A DNA stretch of 64,000 nt, taken from positions 868,001-932,000 of the forward strand of contig NZ_CP021912.1 in the NCBI RefSeq assembly GCF_003264115.1. Reading direction: 5' to 3'. The notes beneath the pieces were generated by a model that searched no databases, was not told where the DNA came from, and saw nothing but the letters and a program-made list of their open reading frames with translations. Shown one piece after another: positions 37,958 to 45,901 of the stretch (position 1 is its first letter; each line of letters begins with the position of its first letter). A program made the position numbers and the translations under genes. The stretch is from Erythrobacter sp. KY5. GTDB taxonomy: Bacteria; Pseudomonadota; Alphaproteobacteria; Sphingomonadales; Sphingomonadaceae.

Positions 37958-37966
37958 GGTCGGGAC

Positions 37967-38404
37967 TCAATTAGCCCACCAGATGATGGCGGCGACGATG
38001 AGTATTGCAGAGAGGAAGATGTCTGCGCGCTTGTCGTAGCGGGTGTGGATGCGTCGGAAGTCTTTCAGGCGGCAGAAGAAGCGTTCGATCCCGTTGCGCT
38101 GCTTGTAGGCGAGAGCGTCGTATGTGTGCGGGTGTTTGCGGGTCGGGTTGGGCGGGATGACTGGTTCGCAGCCGTGCTCGGCAAGCCAGTCGCGCAGGGA
38201 CCGCGCGTCATAGGCGCGATCGGCCAGCAGGCGGCGGGGCGCACCGGTGATGGCCAGCAGATCGCGCGCGCCTGTCAGATCATGCGTGTTGCCGGGGGTC
38301 AGGACCAGAGCGAGGGGCCGTCCCCGCTCATCGGTCAGGGCGTGAACCTTGGTGGTACGACCGCCGCGCGAGCGCCCGATACAGTGATGGAAGGCCCCCC
38401 TTTT
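37967..38404 (-). CDS. IS5-family transposase, C-terminal frame (orfB)
   Basis: Reverse-strand frame holding the catalytic end of the DDE transposase: KVHALTDERGRPLALVLTPG, the second Asp in LLADRAYDARSLRDWL and the Glu in NGIERFFCRLKDFRRIHTRYDKR. It has no start of its own. It is entered by a -1 shift from orfA at the slippery stretch AAAAGGGGGG (reverse complement of about 38395-38404). The start given here is the slip site. It ends in IWWAN just inside the left terminal repeat. Confidence 0.9.
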   Translation of the reverse strand, partial: KRGAFHHCIGRSRGGRTTKVHALTDERGRPLALVLTPGNTHDLTGARDLLAITGAPRRLLADRAYDARSLRDWLAEHGCEPVIPPNPTRKHPHTYDALAYKQRNGIERFFCRLKDFRRIHTRYDKRADIFLSAILIVAAIIWWAN

Positions 38405-38733
38405 GCGCCCGCTGCCGAGCGATGCGCCTTGATGTGCATCGAGTCCACCGAGGCGGTGACCCCGCCGATCACCCCGCTCGATCCGGTCAGAGCATAGAAG
38501 ATGTCTTGCCACACGCCCTGTCGGCTCCACCGGTTGAAGCGGTTGTAGACCGTCGTGTAGGGACCATACTCAGAAGGGCAATCGCGCCACCGGGCACCCG
38601 TCTTGAGCATGTGCATGATCCCCGAGATCACGCGCCGATCATCAACCCGCCGTGCACCGCGCCGACCACGGGGCAGCAAAGGCTCAATCGCCGCCCACGA
38701 CTGATCGTCCAACCAGTAAAGATGCTTGCTCAT
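38335..38733 (-). CDS. IS5-family transposase, N-terminal frame (orfA)
   Basis: Start MSKHLYWLDDQSW at 38733, preceded by AAGGAG. It has the DUF4096/transposase N-terminal region LLPRGRRGARRVDDRRVISG, GARWRDCPSEYGPYTTVYNRFNRW, and the first catalytic Asp in TASVDSMHIKAHRSA. In the normal frame it ends 20-odd residues after the slip stretch. The active protein is expected to be the orfA-orfB fusion. Confidence 0.9.
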   Translation of the reverse strand: MSKHLYWLDDQSWAAIEPLLPRGRRGARRVDDRRVISGIMHMLKTGARWRDCPSEYGPYTTVYNRFNRWSRQGVWQDIFYALTGSSGVIGGVTASVDSMHIKAHRSAAGAKGGPSITVSGARAAVVPPRFTP

Positions 38734-38802
38734 CCAAGGCTCCTTCCAACAGCCTTGAATCACCAATCACTCAACAGCACCAGTCCTTATTGAGTACGGA
38801 CC

Positions 38803-38806
38803 CTAG
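38803..38806. repeat. Right target-site duplication CTAG of the IS element
   Basis: CTAG at 38803-38806. Its CTA is the reverse-strand TAG stop of the SDR gene. See the left copy at 37954-37957. Confidence 0.8.
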
Positions 38807-39585
38807 GGCGTCAGCTTGGCAAGAACCCGATCACGCACGGTTGATGGCAGGAAACCATCAATAATCTTCAGAGCTGCAAATGGCCACGGCGTAATGTAGT
38901 GCGCCTTGCCTTGCATGGCGGCCCTCGCAATTCGAGCGGCCGCTTCACTGACGGGCAATTCAAAGGGACGATTGGCCGAGTTCGCCCGCCCTGAAGCAGT
39001 GTCGATGAATCCGGGCGCTGCCAACGTTACGCTTACCCCGTGAGGCTGCACCGCTATGCGAAGCGCGTCTGCAAACCTCGCAAGGCCCGCTTTCGAACTC
39101 GAATACGCAGCGGCGAAAGGCAGCGAATGGTGCGCTGCGGCTGATCCGATCAGGACGATGCGGCCGCCGCCACGCTCCGCCATTCGTTGCGCTAGCGCTG
39201 ACGCCATGGCCGCTGGCGCGGCGAAGTTGAGTTGAATTACGCGGAGGATCTGCTCTGGATTTTCGACAATGTCGCCCATCCCGCGAGTGTCACCGATCCC
39301 TGCGACCAGATAGGCATCGGTAAAACTGGCGGCGTCGTCGTGTTCGAGCATCAGGCGAATTGCGGCTGCTGTTTCCAGCAAATCGAAGGAAGTCGTGCTC
39401 GCTATTCCACCCGCGTTCTCGACTGCGCACCTTGCCGCATGAAGGCGTTCTTTCGAGCGCCCCCAAAGGTTAATCGTCGCACCGCTGCGCGCGTGATGGA
39501 TCGCCAATGCGCGCCCTAATTCGCCTGACCCTCCGGTAAGGAAAATCGACTGTTTGCCGGGTCTGGATTTCGATTCGTCACGCAT
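38803..39585 (-). CDS. Short-chain dehydrogenase/reductase (SDR)
   Basis: 260 aa with start MRDESKSRPGKQ at 39585. It has the NAD(P)-binding TGGSGELG at residues 17-24, the structural Asn in IQLNFAAPAAM, and catalytic Ser and Tyr-x-x-x-Lys in VLIGSAAAHHS and AYSSSKAGLARF. The C-terminal region, KIIDGFLPSTVRDRVLAKL, resembles SDRs linked to lipid or capsule genes. It is a ketoacyl or sugar reductase of unknown substrate, divergent from the fatty-acid hydroxylase gene. Its stop codon lies in the IS target duplication. Confidence 0.87.
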   Translation of the reverse strand: MRDESKSRPGKQSIFLTGGSGELGRALAIHHARSGATINLWGRSKERLHAARCAVENAGGIASTTSFDLLETAAAIRLMLEHDDAASFTDAYLVAGIGDTRGMGDIVENPEQILRVIQLNFAAPAAMASALAQRMAERGGGRIVLIGSAAAHHSLPFAAAYSSSKAGLARFADALRIAVQPHGVSVTLAAPGFIDTASGRANSANRPFELPVSEAAARIARAAMQGKAHYITPWPFAALKIIDGFLPSTVRDRVLAKLTP

Positions 39586-39672
39586 GAGCAACACCGCAGC
39601 TAATCCCGTGGTTGTTTGCTCGGCTCTAGCGCATATCTCGCTTGACAATGAAAGGTGTTTTCTGTCGGGTCA

Positions 39673-40338
39673 ATGCACATGAAGGGTCCGACTTCTAACG
39701 AACAACGCTTGGTTCTTTTCGAGAACCAATGGCTTGAGAAACTCACGGTAATCTCCGTGAGGTGGTTCGTTGTGACCTGGGCAATGGTGATCCCGGTTAT
39801 GATCTTCGCGGGTTGGGGGAGTGCATCTTTTCCGGCAGCGATTGCCTTGGCGGGCGCGGGTTGGTTCGCGTGGAGCCTGTTTGAGTATTTCGCGCATCGC
39901 AAGCTGTTCCATTGGGAGCCTAAATGGCTCTGGTTGCAGCAGATGGTGTTCGTAATTCACGGCAACCACCACGCTCAGCCGCGCGATGCATTGCGCAACC
40001 TGATGCCCCCTGTCGTGAGTGTTCCGGTCGGTGCGCTCGTCTGGTCGATGTTTTGGCTTGCGTTTGGCGATCCTGGAACGTGGATCGCGATTGGCTTTGT
40101 GGGTGGATATGTTGCATACGACCTTACCCATTATGCCTGTCATCATTGGCCGATGAGCGGCCCTTTGGGTAAGCGTTTGAAACGGCATCACATGCAGCAC
40201 CACTTTGTGGCTGCGCACAAGAACTACGGCGTGAGCACCATCTTTTGGGACCGGGTGTTCAACACCCGCGTCGAGACAAAAGCGAAAGCGCACGATCCGG
40301 AGCGTCCCGGCGAAGAAGCTCTGGAACCGGCCGAATAG
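39673..40338 (+). CDS. Fatty-acid hydroxylase/sterol desaturase family membrane protein
   Basis: 221 aa from ATG 39673 (MHMKGPTSNEQR); a GTG at 39655 or ATG 39679 is also possible. It has membrane helices around residues 25-65 and 110-145 and the di-iron histidine clusters FEYFAHRKLFHWEPK, IHGNHHAQPRD, YACHHW and LKRHHMQHHFVAAHKNYG. The order and spacing fit fatty-acid 2-hydroxylases (FA2H/Scs7-like), which make 2-hydroxy fatty acids found in sphingolipids. Sphingomonads contain such lipids, so this is a plausible role. It is divergent from the SDR and convergent with a glycosyltransferase. Confidence 0.85.
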   Translation: MHMKGPTSNEQRLVLFENQWLEKLTVISVRWFVVTWAMVIPVMIFAGWGSASFPAAIALAGAGWFAWSLFEYFAHRKLFHWEPKWLWLQQMVFVIHGNHHAQPRDALRNLMPPVVSVPVGALVWSMFWLAFGDPGTWIAIGFVGGYVAYDLTHYACHHWPMSGPLGKRLKRHHMQHHFVAAHKNYGVSTIFWDRVFNTRVETKAKAHDPERPGEEALEPAE

Positions 40339-40344
40339 GTCCGA

Positions 40345-41538
40345 TCAGCTCGCGGTGCGAGCGATTACCCTAGTGGCGATTTTCATATGGTCTGACCAAT
40401 CCGGTGCGCGCCAGTCGCGCATCCGGTCCAGCTGTGCTTTGCGCGCGGGCCCATGTTTTGCGTATTCGAGCACCGCTGCTTTCCACGCTGGGCCATCCAG
40501 CGGATCGAGGTAGTCGGGCGCATTGCCACCTGCTTCCTTGTGCGCAGGTAGATCACTCGCCAAAACGGGTGTGCCCAGCGCAAGGGCTTCTGCGATCGGC
40601 ATCCCGTACCCTTCGGCGAAGGAGGGCATCAATAGTGCGCAGGCACCGCGCAGCGTGCTGGCCAGTTCTTCATCACCGCAGCTGTTGATCTCCTGTACGA
40701 ATGGCGCGAGCGCTGGTGAGCGATCGAGAAGATCGACGATCTGCTCATTCTCCCATCCACGCCTGCCGATCACGACGAGGTCTGGGATTTCCTTCGGATC
40801 CATTGTCCGCGCCATGCTGCGCCAGAGGTGCAGAATGAGAAGATGGTTCTTGCGTGGTTCGATAGTGCCGAGACAAAGGAAATAGGGTTTCTTTTCCTGA
40901 GTCTTTGACGTTGACGATGCGAGCAGTTTCTGCGTGCCCAAGAGTGCGACGTCGATAGGCGGCGGCGACTTTCCCTGCCCCTCGATCCACTGCTTGAGCG
41001 ATGCGCCGGTCGCTGCGGAATTGACGATCACCGCGTCAGCAAGTTCCGCCACGGTAGTCATTCGAGCTTCGTGCAAGCGGCGCCCGCCCGGGCGAGCATA
41101 TTCCGGATATTCGATCGGGATGAGATCGTGCACGAGGCAGACGTATTTTGCGCCTTCGCGAGAGAGGATGTCTCGCTTTTTGACAGTTTGGTCGAGATGA
41201 TGCGGCGACACCTGAACCATGACATCGGCTGTGCCTATGCCTTTGCGGTTCGGGAGGAGGCGTCTCATCCACGGCAGGACAGATGGAACGGAGCGCTGCC
41301 CACCCGCATCGCCTTGGTCCGCCCAACGCATCTCCAGATGGTCAAAGTACTCAAGAGCGACGCTTCGCTCGATCCGGCCATAGCGACCTGTGGGATGGAC
41401 GGCGCAAAATGAAAGATCGTCACCGTGTTCGACAAGAAGCCCACGGCAATAGGCCATCTCCACACGATCAACACCCGAAGGCCTTGCGTGGCGCACCCTC
41501 GAAATGAGACGCGAGATATCAAGCACTACGCGTGTCAT
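40345..41538 (-). CDS. Glycosyltransferase, GT4 family (GT-B fold)
   Basis: A 397-aa protein with a GT-B donor half: FLCLGTIEPRKNHLLIL, VVIGRRGWENEQIV, and MPSFAEGYGMPIAEALALGTPVLASDLPAHKEAGG with the EX7E glutamates. The N-terminal half has SRVRHARPSGVDRVEMAYCRGL, as seen in capsule and lipopolysaccharide mannosyl- or rhamnosyltransferases. It is the last gene of the reverse operon kdsD-kdsB-phosphatase-kpsC-GT4, overlapping kpsC by 4 nt. The sugar donor is unknown. Confidence 0.9.
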   Translation of the reverse strand: MTRVVLDISRLISRVRHARPSGVDRVEMAYCRGLLVEHGDDLSFCAVHPTGRYGRIERSVALEYFDHLEMRWADQGDAGGQRSVPSVLPWMRRLLPNRKGIGTADVMVQVSPHHLDQTVKKRDILSREGAKYVCLVHDLIPIEYPEYARPGGRRLHEARMTTVAELADAVIVNSAATGASLKQWIEGQGKSPPPIDVALLGTQKLLASSTSKTQEKKPYFLCLGTIEPRKNHLLILHLWRSMARTMDPKEIPDLVVIGRRGWENEQIVDLLDRSPALAPFVQEINSCGDEELASTLRGACALLMPSFAEGYGMPIAEALALGTPVLASDLPAHKEAGGNAPDYLDPLDGPAWKAAVLEYAKHGPARKAQLDRMRDWRAPDWSDHMKIATRVIARTAS

Positions 41539-43190
41539 TTACTGGTCTTCCTGCGCAGGCGCGCCATGAAGCTTCCCTGCGCTCTTCGAAGCGGAGCGAT
41601 CCATTGAAGCCTGTTTGGTGTCTGTCGGTTGGACATGCGCTGGATCAACACTTCTGGCGGACAGGGCAGGCCAGTTACAGGGTCAAGATAGCGTGGGTAA
41701 AGCAAGAGAACACCCGCGACCAGTTGATCGAGCGTGAGATTGCGCCCTCGACGCTCGGGCACCTCACCAAGATCGCGCGTAAGCCCCCAACCGGCATAAA
41801 ACGGCGTTCCATGGCAGGTCACATCTCGTCCTCTCAATAGCGCTTCGAAGCCAGACAGCGACGTAAGGACATGGACTCCGTCGACCTCGTCCAAGAGGTC
41901 AGCCATCGAACCGTCTCGAACGATCCTGTCAGCGAACTCGAGCGCTGCCGTGTCATCGACAAAGCCATTTCGGTGCCCAGCATCGACATCAGGATGGGGG
42001 CGCCACCAGATTTGTGCAGCAGGCTCTTGGTCGCGCGCACGTCGCAAGAGCTCAAGGTTCGAAGTGAGCCCCCCACCCCCTGCGAGGACCGACATGTCAT
42101 CCTCGACCTGCCCGGTAACCAGTACGACGCGTGTGCCTACCTGTCTTTCCCTCAAAGCGTTGCTGGATGAATGACCGCTTGCATATTTGCTGATGCCGGC
42201 CGCGACCAACGTTTCGCGAAGGCGTGCCGCACGCTCAATCATGTTGTCCGAGAATTCGTGGTGAGCAAGGATTGTTTCCAGATCGCTCGGTTTCGTGGGA
42301 TCGAAATGAATGCCGACACGGTCAACGATCACGGAAAGCGGAGGCACGAGGTTGCTTCCCAGACCAACGGATCGAACAAACCCGTCCTCGACCCGCACGA
42401 GCGGAACATTCCTGCGCCGTGCCTCATCGATCAATGAAGGCGAGATACGCGATGGCCACACTGCCAGCGCGCCATTGTGCGATTGCGCATAGGTCAGGGC
42501 GCGGCTCGCATTTCGAAATATCTTTAGGGGGGTCTCAGGGGACCATAGGAACCGCTTTATCTCGAAACGCTTCCACCAGCTGATACCACAGGCAGCGACC
42601 AGGGTATGGCCTTCCTGTCCGCGATTGGCGTCGATTACTCGTCGCCATTCGGACAGGAGAGCGATCGCTTCAAGCGGGCCGACGCGCCCCGCCGAGAATG
42701 GACTGAACATTGGCTGGTTGATCGCACTTAACGCTCTTTGCACGAGGCCCGATCTACCTTCGTCGGGCTTGCCATAGAAACCCGGCGATAGGAGTTCGAC
42801 TTCGATCCCCAGTGCAACCGCGATTGCGATCCATTCATCGTCACCATGCGCAACCAGTTTGGTGGCATGGAGCAGAACGCTCCAGGGGTCGATTACGTGA
42901 TCCCCCGCCAAGCTTTCAACTATAAGCGCGCCGCTGCCGTGTTCTTCCAGTAATTTTGTCCGCTCTTCGCCCGAGCCGGGACGCAGAACGATCAGATCGG
43001 TATGATCAGGTCTCGGCCCGGCAAACGGCTTTCCCCAGAATGAGCCTCCAACTCGCGCCTGACAAAGGGCAGAAAAAAGCTCTTCACGGCTCGCTTGGGC
43101 ATGATCTTCTGACGATGGTGGAGGTAAGTCGGTTGCCGGCTGCCAGTCCGGAAATGGGGGCGCCCGCAGCAGCGGCGGAGGTTTGGTCAC
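41535..43190 (-). CDS. kpsC: Capsule Kdo-transferase, KpsC-like, with shortened first module
   Basis: 551 aa with a GTG start at 43190 overlapping the previous stop (GTGA). The second KpsC module is complete: WWKRFEIKRFLW, VPLVRVEDGFVRSVGLGSNL, IWWRPHPDVDAGHRNG, VHVLTSLSGFEALLRGRDVTCHGTPFYAGWGLT. The first module (residues about 30-200) is shorter than in classic KpsC (about 675 aa) and retains only weak traces (HGDDEWIAIAVALGIEVELLSPGFYGKPDEG). KpsC adds beta-Kdo residues, using two catalytic modules, to the lipid linker of ABC-type capsules. Whether the first module is active here is uncertain. Confidence 0.85.
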   Translation of the reverse strand: MTKPPPLLRAPPFPDWQPATDLPPPSSEDHAQASREELFSALCQARVGGSFWGKPFAGPRPDHTDLIVLRPGSGEERTKLLEEHGSGALIVESLAGDHVIDPWSVLLHATKLVAHGDDEWIAIAVALGIEVELLSPGFYGKPDEGRSGLVQRALSAINQPMFSPFSAGRVGPLEAIALLSEWRRVIDANRGQEGHTLVAACGISWWKRFEIKRFLWSPETPLKIFRNASRALTYAQSHNGALAVWPSRISPSLIDEARRRNVPLVRVEDGFVRSVGLGSNLVPPLSVIVDRVGIHFDPTKPSDLETILAHHEFSDNMIERAARLRETLVAAGISKYASGHSSSNALRERQVGTRVVLVTGQVEDDMSVLAGGGGLTSNLELLRRARDQEPAAQIWWRPHPDVDAGHRNGFVDDTAALEFADRIVRDGSMADLLDEVDGVHVLTSLSGFEALLRGRDVTCHGTPFYAGWGLTRDLGEVPERRGRNLTLDQLVAGVLLLYPRYLDPVTGLPCPPEVLIQRMSNRQTPNRLQWIAPLRRAQGSFMARLRRKTSK

Positions 43191-43795
43191 GGGCGCTCAC
43201 CCCATTCCTTGAGAACCAGCGATCCATCCGCGCCGCGCTCTATAATGCCGAAGCCACCGGTCGGTAACTTCAAAGACTGAAGCTTTTCCGCCTGCTTTCG
43301 CAACACCTCATCAGCCATCAGGGCGAAGCGTGCTGCGCCGTTGCTGGTCACAAGCAGCGTAGCAGCGCCCGCATTTTCCTGTGCGAAGAGGGCCCGCCAT
43401 GCGGCGATGCGTTCATCGGGTTCGACGATCCATCCCTTCGGTGGGCGCGCATGTTGGTCCCATGCGAGCAGGGCTTCTCTACCGATACGATCGAGGACCG
43501 CATCTTCGGTCTGGTTTTCATCGGCCCCATGATCGATCTCTTTGAGGAACTCAGCGTTTTCAATCGGCGGAAGTGTTGGCTGAGCTTTCAGAATGGCCTC
43601 TGCTGTCTGTCGTGTCCGCATCAATGGTGACGCAAAGACCCGAGCAAACCGGATACCTTGGTCGGCAAAGTATCTGCCTAAGAGCTCTCCTTGTTTGACA
43701 CCTTTGGCAGTCAGCGGCAGGTCCGTGCGCGATCCAATTCGCCGCGGCGGCGTGTCGGCCTCGAAAGTGTTGCCGTGTCGGACGATGAAAAACAT
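43187..43795 (-). CDS. Histidine phosphatase (phosphoglycerate-mutase-like) family protein
   Basis: A 202-aa protein with the catalytic RHG at residues 6-8 (IVRHGNTFEAD), then SRTDLPLTAKGVKQGELLGRY, FASPLMRTRQTAEAIL, the acid-base Glu in FLKEIDHGADENQ and the late His replaced region VTSNGAARFAL, where family members often have a second His; its absence here is notable. It lies between kdsB and kpsC in a coupled operon, so it may remove phosphate from Kdo-8-phosphate or another sugar phosphate. The job is inferred from context only. Confidence 0.8.
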   Translation of the reverse strand: MFFIVRHGNTFEADTPPRRIGSRTDLPLTAKGVKQGELLGRYFADQGIRFARVFASPLMRTRQTAEAILKAQPTLPPIENAEFLKEIDHGADENQTEDAVLDRIGREALLAWDQHARPPKGWIVEPDERIAAWRALFAQENAGAATLLVTSNGAARFALMADEVLRKQAEKLQSLKLPTGGFGIIERGADGSLVLKEWGERP

Positions 43796-43808
43796 GAATG
43801 GGCTTCTA

Positions 43809-43834
43809 GCGCTTGCGAGTTTCGCCGCAAGCGC
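43809..43834. other. 9-bp perfect hairpin between kdsB and the phosphatase gene
   Basis: GCGCTTGCG (43809-43817), 8-nt loop, CGCAAGCGC (43826-43834) in the 56-nt intergenic gap. There is no T-run on either strand, so it may only stabilise or process the mRNA. Confidence 0.45.
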
Positions 43835-43851
43835 GGCGCTTCACTCAGCTT

Positions 43852-44682
43852 TCAAACCGGGAATGGGTCGCCCAGACGCGCAATCGCTTCCTCGGCAATT
43901 GCAAGATCTTGAGGCGTGTCGATGCCGGACAGGGCATGTTCGGGCGGGGCGACCGGGACGGTGGCGATCGACCATCCGTTTTCCAGAAACCGCAACTGTT
44001 CAAGACCCTCAAGCTGTTCGTAATCGCCCTCATCCTGAGAAACGAACCAATCGAGAGCATCGCGGGAATAAGCATAGAGGCCCAGATGCTGCCAAACCGG
44101 CGACATAAGGCTCTGGCGCAGTTTCTCCTCGTCTCTGAGAGCAGGTAGAATGGTCTTCGAAAACCACAAGGCTTGCCCCTGTTTGTCTCTAAGGCAGGTC
44201 GTGCCTGAAAAGGGCGTAACCTTTTTGTGGGTGCGCAACCTATCGAGACGGTCCCAATCGAGCTGAAACACAGGTGTCGCAACGGACGCATCGCCTTCGC
44301 GAAGTCGATCGACAAGAGCGGCAACAGTTGATGCCGGAATGAAGGGCGCATCGCCTTGCAGGCTTATAATTCGGTCAGGCCATCCGCATTTTGCGGCTGC
44401 GGCATGAGCGCGCGCGCTTCCTGATGTGAGCGAGCGGTCGGTCATGATCACTCTCACGCCGATTTCGGCAGCGTGATCGGCTATTCTTTCATCGTCAGTC
44501 GCAACCACGAGGTCGCAGTCGCCTACCATCTGGGCGGCACTGCGCGCGTTCGCCACCACTCTTTCGAGCAGGGTTCGCCCAGCTATTTTAAGCAAAGGCT
44601 TGCCTGGCAACCGCGTCGAACCATAGCGAGCCGGAATGACAACGAGGTCGCTTGCAAAGGGTTGGGTGTCTGGCGAAGTCAT
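43852..44682 (-). CDS. kdsB: CMP-Kdo synthetase (3-deoxy-manno-octulosonate cytidylyltransferase)
   Basis: A 276-aa protein with the nucleotidyltransferase motif VVIPARYGSTRLPGKPLLKI, the metal-binding LVVATDDERIADHA, SLQGDAPFIPAS and the Kdo-binding LGLYAYSRDALDWF. It makes CMP-Kdo from CTP and Kdo. It is slightly longer than E. coli KdsB (248 aa). It lies 50 nt after kdsD in the reverse operon with kpsC, so it supplies the capsule linker enzymes, though lipopolysaccharide needs the same sugar. Confidence 0.95.
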   Translation of the reverse strand: MTSPDTQPFASDLVVIPARYGSTRLPGKPLLKIAGRTLLERVVANARSAAQMVGDCDLVVATDDERIADHAAEIGVRVIMTDRSLTSGSARAHAAAAKCGWPDRIISLQGDAPFIPASTVAALVDRLREGDASVATPVFQLDWDRLDRLRTHKKVTPFSGTTCLRDKQGQALWFSKTILPALRDEEKLRQSLMSPVWQHLGLYAYSRDALDWFVSQDEGDYEQLEGLEQLRFLENGWSIATVPVAPPEHALSGIDTPQDLAIAEEAIARLGDPFPV

Positions 44683-44732
44683 AGCGCGCCTGATCTAACC
44701 CAACCTTGAGCGAATTCCCAACAGGGGAGAAT

Positions 44733-45719
44733 TTAACCGATACCCAGACGGACAAGATCGTGCATATGCACGATGCCAACCAAACGGTCTTCCTGTTCGG
44801 TCACAAACAGTACTGAAACCGCGCTGTCATTCATCAACGCAAGAGCGTCGACCGCCATCATCTTCGGACTGGCTGTCACCGGATTGGGCGACATGTGGCG
44901 TGCAATATTGTCGTCAAGGTCGTTCGCTGCAATTGACCGGCGAAGATCGCCGTCAGTGAAAGCCCCGACCAGACGGCTATTTTTGTCGACGATCGCGGTG
45001 CAGCCGTATCGCTTGCGGCTCATTTCGATTGTGGCGCTGCGCAGGGTCGCTTCCAGCGAAACCATTGGCAGGGCCTCGCCTGTCGCCATTACTTTCTCGA
45101 GCGTTGTCAGACGCGCTCCGAGCAGGCCTCCGGGATGCAGGATACCGAAATTCTGAGGCGAGAATCCGCGGGCCTCGATCAATGCGACAGCAAGCGCGTC
45201 ACCCAACACCATCTGCATCGTCGTCGAGGACGTTGGTGCCAACTCGTTCGGGCACGCCTCTCGGACCATTGGAAGAGTAAGGCAGATGTCGGCAGCTTTG
45301 CCGATCCAGCTTTGCGGATGAGCGGTCGCCACAACGAGTTGTTGCTTGTTGATCGCACAGAAGTTGACAATGTCGCTAAGCTCCTGCGTCGTCCCTGACC
45401 AGGTTATCGCGAACACCACGTCGTCTTGCGAAATCGTGCCAAGATCTCCGTGGCTTGCCTCTCCGGGATGGAGGTAAAGCGCGGACGTTCCGGTCGAGAC
45501 GAAAGTCGCTGCGACCTTGCGAGCAATGTGTCCGCTCTTTCCGATCCCGGTTACGATGATGCGGCCCTTGTTCGTGCTGAATGCATCCACGGCACGCTCG
45601 AAGGCGTTGCCAAGGCCAGAGTCCGACAAGGCACGCTTGAGGTCCTTTAGACCGCCGATCTCAATGTCGAGAGTCTTCAGGGCAGAAGACACGTGAGTTG
45701 TCAAAAGCGTTTGGTTCAT
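44733..45719 (-). CDS. kdsD: Arabinose-5-phosphate isomerase (KdsD/KpsF)
   Basis: 328 aa with start MNQTLLTTHVSSAL at 45719, preceded by a GGAG site. The SIS domain shows VTGIGKSGHIARKVAATF (Lys61) and HPGEASHGDLG (His90), then two CBS domains from about residue 205 (MVSLEATLRSATIEMSR... and MSPNPVTASPKMMAVDAL). It turns ribulose-5-phosphate into arabinose-5-phosphate, the first step to Kdo. It heads the reverse operon and is divergent from kdsA, forming a compact Kdo gene set. Confidence 0.93.
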   Translation of the reverse strand: MNQTLLTTHVSSALKTLDIEIGGLKDLKRALSDSGLGNAFERAVDAFSTNKGRIIVTGIGKSGHIARKVAATFVSTGTSALYLHPGEASHGDLGTISQDDVVFAITWSGTTQELSDIVNFCAINKQQLVVATAHPQSWIGKAADICLTLPMVREACPNELAPTSSTTMQMVLGDALAVALIEARGFSPQNFGILHPGGLLGARLTTLEKVMATGEALPMVSLEATLRSATIEMSRKRYGCTAIVDKNSRLVGAFTDGDLRRSIAANDLDDNIARHMSPNPVTASPKMMAVDALALMNDSAVSVLFVTEQEDRLVGIVHMHDLVRLGIG

Positions 45720-45793
45720 GGGAGAATTCAATACGACCAGAGATAATTGCGACCAAAGAGGCATAGTGATCGACCCTTGCGCCCCGGTATGTC

Positions 45794-45813
45794 AAGCCGG
45801 TAGAGACCGGCTT
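45794..45813. other. 8-bp perfect hairpin between kdsD and kdsA
   Basis: AAGCCGGT (45794-45801), loop AGAG, ACCGGCTT (45806-45813) within the divergent control region. It could be a regulator site or a 5' stem in the kdsD leader. Confidence 0.4.
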
Positions 45814-45858
45814 ACACGCAAGTAAGGCCAATGACGGGCATTCTTGCGCCCAAACCCC

Positions 45859-45888
45859 TTGCAGCCACCAGATATTTCAGAGTTTTAA
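45859..45888 (+). promoter_or_regulatory. Putative kdsA promoter
   Basis: TTGCAG (45859-45864), an 18-nt spacer and TTTTAA (45883-45888), ending 13 nt before the kdsA ATG, so the leader would be very short. Weak match judged by eye. Confidence 0.3.
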
Positions 45889-45901
45889 TCGGACAGTCCC
45901 C

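Larger units (their letters stand above)
37958..38802. mobile_element. IS5-family (IS427-group-like) insertion sequence
   Basis: About 845 bp. The left end is GGTCGGGACTCAATTAG and the right end, read inward on the other strand, is GGTCCGTACTCAATAAG, giving an imperfect inverted repeat with 14 of 17 matches. It carries a transposase split into two frames on the reverse strand (38335-38733 and 37967-38404) joined by a probable -1 frameshift. CTAG flanks both ends as target duplication. The size, two-frame transposase and CTAG/TA target fit the IS427 group of IS5. It looks intact and so possibly active. Confidence 0.92.

Noticed and set aside
37967..38530. 187-aa minus-strand frame as a full separate transposase with its own start
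   Set aside because: Its first ~45 residues are the shifted frame of orfA; only the part after the slip site is transposase-like.
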